Shown one piece after another: positions 6,850 to 11,483 of a DNA stretch of 11,483 nucleotides. Position 1 is the stretch's first letter. Every line of letters starts with the position of its first letter. The notes below the pieces were generated by a model. The model had not been told where the DNA came from. It worked only from the letters and a program-made list of their open reading frames with translations, and searched no databases. The position numbers and the translations under genes were made by a program. This DNA is from JAZQNC01 sp045536155 (lineage in GTDB: Bacteria > Bacillota > Clostridia > Oscillospirales > CAG-272), in the NCBI GenBank assembly GCA_045536155.1, contig JAZSMZ010000145.1:1-11483 (forward strand), in the 5' to 3' direction.

Positions 6850-7619
6850 TGCGTATTTTTGACACCCACGCGCACTACGACGATGCCAAATTTGACGGCA
6901 TTCGCGAAGAATGCATAAAAGAATCGTTTGACATCGGAGTTGAATACATCGTCAACGCATCGAGCGATCTGAAAAGCTCGCACTCGTCGATCGTACTTGC
7001 TGAAAAATATCCGCAGTTTTATGCCGCTTGCGGTATCCATCCGCACGAATGCTGTGAAATTGCAGATAAAAACGAGGCTCTCGACACCGTAAAGTCGCTT
7101 CTTTCGCATAAAAAGGCGGTTGCTTTGGGCGAGATCGGTCTCGATTATTACTACGACACCGATTGGAAGGAAAAGCAGATCGAGTATTTCGATTCCCAGC
7201 TTTCCCTTGCCGAGGAATTGAACTTACCCGTCATAATCCATGACCGCGATGCTCACGGCGACACAATGGATATCATACGAGCCCATCCGAAATCGATTGG
7301 AATACTCCACTCTTTTTCGGGCAGCGCCGAGATGGCCAGACAACTTCAAAAACTCGGCTGGTACATCTCCTTTTCGGGCGTAGTTTCCTTCAAAAACGCT
7401 TCTCGTGTTATCGAATCGCTTCTTTCGGTCGATGACGAGCGTCTGCTTATCGAAACCGACTGTCCCTATCTTGCACCCGTGCCGATGAGGGGCAAAACAA
7501 ACCGATCGTCCTACCTTGAATATACAATATCAGCCATTGCAAATGCAAAAGGTATGAGCAACGAAGAAATTGCGTTTCTCACCTTCAACAATGCAAAACG
7601 TATTTTTAAAATCAGTTAA
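6849..7619 (+). CDS. tatD: TatD-family metal-dependent DNase
   Basis: This 256-aa cytoplasmic TIM-barrel metallohydrolase belongs to the amidohydrolase superfamily. Family members are 3'-5' exonucleases on single-stranded DNA or RNA, linked to repair and nucleic acid turnover. Family motifs run the full length: DTHAHYDD with His7 and His9, GIHPHE (62-67), GEIGLDYYYD with Glu95, and VIIHDRDAH with His131. GILHSFSG with His154 and ETDCPYLAP with Asp204 complete the expected metal ligands. The ATG overlaps the metG stop; a weak GAAAGAG (6835-6841) lies 7 nt upstream, so coupling to metG translation is likely. The metG-tatD order matches metS-yabD of Bacillus. In Bacillus rnmV and ksgA follow, but here an ECF S component begins 28 nt later. 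Confidence 0.95.
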   Translation: MRIFDTHAHYDDAKFDGIREECIKESFDIGVEYIVNASSDLKSSHSSIVLAEKYPQFYAACGIHPHECCEIADKNEALDTVKSLLSHKKAVALGEIGLDYYYDTDWKEKQIEYFDSQLSLAEELNLPVIIHDRDAHGDTMDIIRAHPKSIGILHSFSGSAEMARQLQKLGWYISFSGVVSFKNASRVIESLLSVDDERLLIETDCPYLAPVPMRGKTNRSSYLEYTISAIANAKGMSNEEIAFLTFNNAKRIFKIS

Positions 7620-7647
7620 TTCTTTTCAGTTCATTGAGGTAATAACT

Positions 7648-8256
7648 ATGTCGCAAAACAATTCAGTAGTCAAAAATTCAAACAAAATGTCGGTTGCCAA
7701 CCTTACACTTGGCGCAATACTCACTGCACTCGTAATCGTGCTCCAGCTTTTGGGTGCGTTTATCAGATTAGGTCCCTTCCAGGTCACTTTGGTACTTATC
7801 CCCATCGTTATAGGCGCTGCATGCTGTGGAAAGTTCATGGGCGCATGGCTCGGATTTGTATTCGGTATGGTAGTGCTGCTCAACGACTCTGCGGCATTCT
7901 ACGCCATAAACATTCCGGGCACGATCATCACAGTCCTTTTAAAAGGCATTCTCTGCGGACTTTGCGCAGGTCTTGTTTACAACCTTTTAGAAAAGAAAAA
8001 CAGATATCTTGCGGTGTTCGCCGCCGCGATCGTCTGCCCCGTAGTCAACACCGGTGTTTTCTATGCCGGCTGCTTCGCTTTCTTCCTTGACACCATCAAG
8101 GAATGGGCGATTGACAAAGGATACGGTTCAAACTTCATTATGTACATGATCGTCGTTCTTGCAGGAGGCAATTTCCTTGTTGAGCTTGTTTCAAATATTG
8201 TGCTCAGCCCCGTCGTTGTGCGCCTGCTCAACATCCGCAAAAAAGCGAACGTTTGA
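7648..8256 (+). CDS. ECF transporter S component, substrate unknown
   Basis: This 202-aa integral membrane protein should be the substrate-binding subunit of an energy-coupling factor vitamin transporter. It has about six hydrophobic segments (roughly 17-39, 45-60, 64-78, 88-112, 119-147 and 163-192). Its LGPFQVTLVLIPIVIGAA stretch is typical of the broad ECF_trnsprt group. No EcfA, EcfA' or EcfT genes are adjacent, so it is a group II S component that would use a shared energising module encoded elsewhere. The start is ATG at 7648, chosen because GAGG (7636-7639) lies 8 nt upstream. The frame stays open back to 7570, but that part overlaps tatD. It is the last gene of the metG operon and ends at the hairpin at 8273-8308. 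Folate, pantothenate or another vitamin are candidates; the sequence does not decide. Confidence 0.85.
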   Translation: MSQNNSVVKNSNKMSVANLTLGAILTALVIVLQLLGAFIRLGPFQVTLVLIPIVIGAACCGKFMGAWLGFVFGMVVLLNDSAAFYAINIPGTIITVLLKGILCGLCAGLVYNLLEKKNRYLAVFAAAIVCPVVNTGVFYAGCFAFFLDTIKEWAIDKGYGSNFIMYMIVVLAGGNFLVELVSNIVLSPVVVRLLNIRKKANV

Positions 8257-8272
8257 TTTAAGACAAAAAATT

Positions 8273-8308
8273 ATCCCATATCTTCACCTTTCGGTGTCGA
8301 TATGGGAT
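8273..8308. terminator. Bidirectional intrinsic terminator
   Basis: A 10-bp outer stem (8273-8282 with 8299-8308) continues past a 2x2 internal mismatch into a 4-bp inner stem (8285-8288 with 8293-8296) with a TTTC loop. T7 follows on the right (8308-8314) and A6 precedes on the left. It ends the metG operon and the leftward lipoprotein pair. The rightward U-tract overlaps the stop codon of the DUF4358 gene. Confidence 0.9.
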
Positions 8309-8312
8309 TTTT

Positions 8313-8765
8313 TTAATACTTGCCGTATATCTCAACTATCTTATCGACCTGCTCGGAGCAGATAAGCGATACCGTAAGTCCGTCGCGGCGGACAACGGTG
8401 CTGTTTACGACTGTCTGATGCTCGGTGAGATATTTTTTTACTGCCTCAGCCTTGTTTTCAAATCGGGCGTTGAGCTTTGCCTCGATGTCCTTTGCATTTT
8501 CGGCGTCTATCGCCGCGACGATGATTATCTCTTCGGGCGAGTTACCCGCCATGCTCAGGCAATATACCGCCGAGCTGTACTGATCGGGCGAAATTCCCGT
8601 ATCACCTTCAAGCATCTCATCGGCAAGATCGATCATTGAAAGCGAGCCGATCTCGCTTTCAATGGCTGAAAAAAGATCGCTCGGTGCAGGAAGCTCCTTT
8701 TCGACCGAGCAAGATGCAAGGCAGATAAGAGAAACCGTCAATATCAATAATATCAGCTTTTTCAT
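8313..8765 (-). CDS. DUF4358-type lipoprotein
   Basis: This 150-aa exported lipoprotein has a signal peptide of about 18 residues ending in the lipobox LASC (Cys19 is the lipidated residue). The remainder fits the DUF4358 pattern. A Tyr/Ser-containing segment precedes SPEEIIIVAAIDAENAKDIEAKL (split here as residues near 76-98), then a helix, then a closing strand near the C-terminus. No catalytic motif is visible and the biochemical role of the family is unknown. The ATG overlaps the stop of the upstream SGNH hydrolase gene by one base (TAATG), so the two should be made together. In other clostridia I recall DUF4358 genes beside SGNH/DHHW-type proteins and MBOAT acyltransferases, which suggests a part in O-acylation of a surface polymer. 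That is inference, and no MBOAT gene is in view. Confidence 0.8.
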   Translation of the reverse strand: MKKLILLILTVSLICLASCSVEKELPAPSDLFSAIESEIGSLSMIDLADEMLEGDTGISPDQYSSAVYCLSMAGNSPEEIIIVAAIDAENAKDIEAKLNARFENKAEAVKKYLTEHQTVVNSTVVRRDGLTVSLICSEQVDKIVEIYGKY

Positions 8766-9628
8766 TATTTTGTACCGTCACTTTCGGCAAATTCATTTAT
8801 CAGCGACACGAGCTTTTCTGCACCTGCGGTGGTGAGGTGTATATAGTTGTCACTGCAATATTCAGACGTCATGCCTCCCTTTGCACTTAAAAAGGGAGTG
8901 TGAACGTCTATGTATTTTACTCCGTCCTCTTCGCACATATTGCGCAATGCCTCGACGTAGCTATTTAAAAGAGTGACATTGAATGAGCTGTTTTTAACGT
9001 AATTCGGATTATAGTTGGACTCGCCGCGAGGTATGTTGAGCATAACGATCACCTCGGATTCGGGCAAAGTTTCATTAACAATGCCGAGCAGTCTGCGATA
9101 ATCTTCAATAATGGTATCGATCGACGGTGAGGCGAACATAGCAAGATCGTTTGTGCCGAGCATTATGAAAATTCTGCCAATCGTTTTATCTCCGTTAAGC
9201 TTTGTCAGTATCTCGTCAAACGGAGCCGCGACACCTTTATATGTGTAGCTTACACCGTTGCCCCCGCTTCCCGTAAGGTCGGATACCGACACGCCTTCCT
9301 GCGTTTCGAGGAATCTTGCGCCCGGTAAGGTCGGCTCGGTCTTGCGCTGTGCAAGAGTATAGATCTTGAGTCCCGAAACTACCGAATCACCGATAAACAG
9401 CGTATTTGAAAAATATTCTTCGGCGGAAAAAGGCTTTTTTTCTTCTTCGGTTTCGACATTGTAAGTTTCTGCATTGTCGGTTTCTGCTATCGAAGGAGTA
9501 CCTGTATCTCTTGTGTCGTCGCTTATTCCTTCCGTATCTTCAAAATTTTCAGGTGAGGCGGCCGGAATATTCTGCGCACAAGAGGTGAGGATAATGCACA
9601 TTAAAAGCGCAGATATGATTCTTTTCAA
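8765..9628 (-). CDS. SGNH/GDSL-type hydrolase lipoprotein
   Basis: This 287-aa protein is predicted to be an extracytoplasmic esterase or acyl-transfer enzyme of the SGNH superfamily. The signal peptide ends at a lipobox ILTSC (Cys17). An acidic, Thr/Glu-rich linker of about 45 residues follows, then the catalytic domain from about residue 70. Block I is FIGDSV (nucleophile Ser82), block III is LGTND (Asn160), and block V is CSDNYIHLT (Asp260, His264). The conserved Gly is likely within the SGSGGNG stretch near 119-125. Asp and His are separated by three residues, where the textbook spacing is two. The start is TTG at 9628, fixed by GAGGAG 6 nt upstream. It overlaps the DUF4358 gene downstream. 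No clear promoter separates it from infB, so read-through past the terminator at 9658-9688, or a poor promoter, may drive it. Confidence 0.88.
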   Translation of the reverse strand: MKRIISALLMCIILTSCAQNIPAASPENFEDTEGISDDTRDTGTPSIAETDNAETYNVETEEEKKPFSAEEYFSNTLFIGDSVVSGLKIYTLAQRKTEPTLPGARFLETQEGVSVSDLTGSGGNGVSYTYKGVAAPFDEILTKLNGDKTIGRIFIMLGTNDLAMFASPSIDTIIEDYRRLLGIVNETLPESEVIVMLNIPRGESNYNPNYVKNSSFNVTLLNSYVEALRNMCEEDGVKYIDVHTPFLSAKGGMTSEYCSDNYIHLTTAGAEKLVSLINEFAESDGTK

Positions 9629-9634
9629 TTTATT

Positions 9635-9640
9635 CTCCTC
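9635..9640 (-). promoter_or_regulatory. Ribosome binding site fixing a TTG start for the SGNH hydrolase
   Basis: The complement reads GAGGAG, 6 nt before the TTG at 9628-9626. The next in-frame ATG (residue 10) would cut off half of the signal peptide, so the TTG is preferred. Confidence 0.78.
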
Positions 9641-9657
9641 ATTATTGCAAAAATTTC

Positions 9658-9688
9658 AAAAAGCGGCATTATGTCAATGCCGCTTTTT
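9658..9688. terminator. Intrinsic terminator of infB
   Basis: A perfect 13-bp stem (9658-9670 with 9676-9688) surrounds an ATGTC loop, with A5/T5 feet. It lies 23 nt past the infB stop codon, which marks the end of the infB transcript unless read-through occurs. Confidence 0.9.
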
Positions 9689-9711
9689 ATTTTTGACTTT
9701 ATGCGGCTGAT

Positions 9712-11483
9712 TTATCTGGCAACCTCAACCATTTCGAATGCCTCAAGAACGTCGCCGACACGGATATCGTTGAATCTGTCAAGACCGATACCGCATTCGT
9801 AGCCCTGGGCAACCTCGCTCTTATCGTCCTTGAAACGGCGGAGAGAGGAAATCTTGTCCTCGAATATAACGATACCGTCACGCAGTACGCGGATCTTCGC
9901 AGATCTCTTGATAAGACCGTCCTGAACGTACGAGCCTGCGATAGTTCCGACGTTGGGAACGTGAATGGTCTGACGTACCTCTGCGTGTCCGAGAATGCTT
10001 TCCTTGTAGGTAGGAGCAAGCATACCCTTAATAGCCGCCTCGATCTCTTCGATGCACTCGTAGATGATGCGGTAGGTGCGGACGTCAACCTTCTGGCGCT
10101 CTGCCGAGTCGATAGCGTTCTTATCGGGACGAACGTTGAATCCGACGATGATCGCATTCGATGCGGCGGCAAAGGTAACGTCGCCCTCGGTGATACCGCC
10201 GATACCTGTGTGAATGATCTTAACCTTGACCTCTTCGTTGGAGATCTTTTCGAGCGATGCCTTAACTGCCTCGGCAGAACCGGCAACGTCGGCCTTAACG
10301 ATGATCTTGAGTTCCTTTACGCCGCTGTTGATCTGAGCGAACAGATCATCGAGGTTAACGGTGGAATTAGCCTTGAATTCAGCCTCGCGCTGTGCATTGC
10401 GTCTCTGCTCTGCAAGCTTGCGAGCCATTCTTTCGTCTTCAACTGCGTTGAACTCGTCACCTGCTGCGGGAACTTCGTCAAGACCGAAGATCTCAACGGG
10501 AACGGAAGGACCTGCTTCCTTGAGGGTGCGTCCGTTTTCGTTGGACATATTTCTTACACGTCCTACGCTGGTACCCGCGATAATGACGTCACCCTGATGG
10601 AGGGTACCGTTCTGTACGAGCACGGTAGCAACGGGACCTCTTCCCTTATCAAGGCGGGATTCGATGATAACACCCTTCGCGCGGCGATTGGGGTTAGCCT
10701 TGAATTCCTTCATTTCGGCGATAATAAGAACGTCTTCGAGAAGCTCGTTGATTCCCTTACCTGTGAGTGCAGATACGGGAACGCACATAACGTCGCCGCC
10801 CCATTCCTCGGGGATAAGCTCGTACTTGGTGAGCTCGGACTTGATGTTTTCGGGATCGGCCTGGGGCTTATCCATCTTATTTATCGCAACGATGATGTCA
10901 AGATTTGCATCCTTTGCGTGGTTGATCGCCTCAATAGTCTGGGGCATGATACCGTCGTCTGCGGCAACAACGAGGATAGCGATATCGGTGGACTTTGCAC
11001 CGCGTGCGCGCATTGCTGTGAACGCCTCGTGACCGGGAGTATCAAGGAAGGTGATGTCCTTGTTGTTGATATTTACTCTGTAAGCACCGATGTGCTGAGT
11101 AATACCGCCGGCCTCGCCTGCAGTTACGTTTGCATGACGGATCTTATCGAGAAGAGAGGTCTTACCGTGGTCAACGTGACCCATAACAACAACGATAGGA
11201 GCTCTTTCAACGAGGTTTTCTTCGCTGTCCTCTTCTTCGCTGAACAGCTTTTCTTCAATGGTAACGACAACCTCCTTGGTTACTGCCGCACCCATTTCGT
11301 CGGCAATAAGGAAGGCAGTATCGTAGTCGATATTCTGATTGATTGATGCCATAACGCCGAGCATCATGAGCTTTTTAACGACCTCGGATGCTGCTACTTT
11401 GAGGCGGGACGCAAGCTCACCTACCGAAATGGAATCGGGAATGGTGATCTGGAGCTGTGCATGCTTTGCCTTTTCAAGCTCCT
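9712..11483 (-). CDS. infB: Translation initiation factor IF-2 (5' end beyond the right edge)
   Basis: IF-2 is the GTPase that brings fMet-tRNA to the 30S subunit and promotes subunit joining. The visible 589 residues are the C-terminal part of the protein; the frame is open to the right edge, so the N-terminus is missing. The first part is the IF2_N helical domain (ITIPDSISVGELASRLKV and on). After a short acidic linker comes the G domain, with G1 GHVDHGKT (residues 101-108 of the fragment), GGITQHIGAY, G3 DTPGH (147-151), G4 NKMD (201-204) and a G5-type VSAL. Domains II to IV follow, ending in a normal IF-2 C-terminus (YECGIGLDRFNDI...EVAR). The ATG at 11367 is internal, because conserved IF2_N sequence continues upstream of it. 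The gene ends at its own terminator and is not followed by rbfA. Confidence 0.97.
   Translation of the reverse strand, partial: ELEKAKHAQLQITIPDSISVGELASRLKVAASEVVKKLMMLGVMASINQNIDYDTAFLIADEMGAAVTKEVVVTIEEKLFSEEEDSEENLVERAPIVVVMGHVDHGKTSLLDKIRHANVTAGEAGGITQHIGAYRVNINNKDITFLDTPGHEAFTAMRARGAKSTDIAILVVAADDGIMPQTIEAINHAKDANLDIIVAINKMDKPQADPENIKSELTKYELIPEEWGGDVMCVPVSALTGKGINELLEDVLIIAEMKEFKANPNRRAKGVIIESRLDKGRGPVATVLVQNGTLHQGDVIIAGTSVGRVRNMSNENGRTLKEAGPSVPVEIFGLDEVPAAGDEFNAVEDERMARKLAEQRRNAQREAEFKANSTVNLDDLFAQINSGVKELKIIVKADVAGSAEAVKASLEKISNEEVKVKIIHTGIGGITEGDVTFAAASNAIIVGFNVRPDKNAIDSAERQKVDVRTYRIIYECIEEIEAAIKGMLAPTYKESILGHAEVRQTIHVPNVGTIAGSYVQDGLIKRSAKIRVLRDGIVIFEDKISSLRRFKDDKSEVAQGYECGIGLDRFNDIRVGDVLEAFEMVEVAR

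Noticed and set aside
7570..7647. Upstream extension of the ECF S component by 26 codons
   Set aside because: It overlaps the end of tatD in another frame, and the GAGG site points to the ATG at 7648.
9641..9680. TTGACA in the terminator loop as a -35 for the SGNH gene
   Set aside because: At 16-18 nt spacing the sequence is ATTTTT-like with no acceptable -10, so I do not call a promoter.
9961..11346. Long open frame (461 codons) on the + strand opposite infB
   Set aside because: It is fully antisense to a strongly conserved gene, and its Val/Asp/Leu/Gly-rich composition is what the complement of IF-2 codons would give. No ribosome binding site or family motif is seen.
9712..11367. Treating the ATG at 11367 as the start of infB
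   Set aside because: Conserved IF2_N residues continue in frame upstream to the window edge, so this Met is internal.

Overview
The window looks like chromosomal DNA of an anaerobic, low- to mid-GC Bacillota, probably a gut clostridium of the Oscillospirales or a related group. The signs are strong AAGGAGG/GAGGAG ribosome binding sites, near-consensus TTGACA/TATAAT promoters, U-tailed hairpin terminators, a long-form MetRS, a group II ECF S component and DUF4358/SGNH lipoproteins. Assignment below class is a guess. I see no mobile element, CRISPR array, rRNA or tRNA, and no clearly new defence or biosynthetic system. The interest lies in regulatory layout and a few poorly characterised surface proteins.

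Layout, left to right. (1) 1-146 is a compact divergent control region. Two near-consensus promoters on opposite strands share their -10 elements. One drives an FGGY sugar kinase (147-1643, rightward). The other points to a gene that leaves the window on the left, of which only about 5 codons are visible. (2) A two-gene leftward operon (3745 to 1693) has its own extended -10 promoter. It encodes a membrane protein with a Q/N/Y-rich cytoplasmic tail and a copper-amine-oxidase-like domain, then a membrane-anchored VanY-type D,D-carboxypeptidase. (3) A single leftward sugar phosphate isomerase/epimerase gene (4729 to 4007) ends at a strong terminator. (4) It is divergent from a rightward operon metG - tatD - ECF S component (4906-8256). 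metG and tatD overlap as TAATG, and a 16-bp palindrome sits just upstream of the metG promoter. (5) A leftward pair of lipoproteins, an SGNH hydrolase then a DUF4358 protein (9628 to 8313), is also joined by a TAATG overlap. (6) infB (IF2), leftward, has its 3' end at 9712 and runs off the right edge. It has its own terminator, and rbfA does not follow it.

How the genes work together. metG and infB are translation housekeeping genes; metG-tatD is a long-known neighbourhood in Bacillota. The VanY operon and the SGNH/DUF4358 pair act at the cell envelope: peptide trimming in the first case, probable ester chemistry on a surface polymer in the second. The kinase and isomerase are carbohydrate functions of unknown substrate, each transcribed alone. 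Most intergenic gaps hold one clean hairpin terminator, so the transcription units are well separated.
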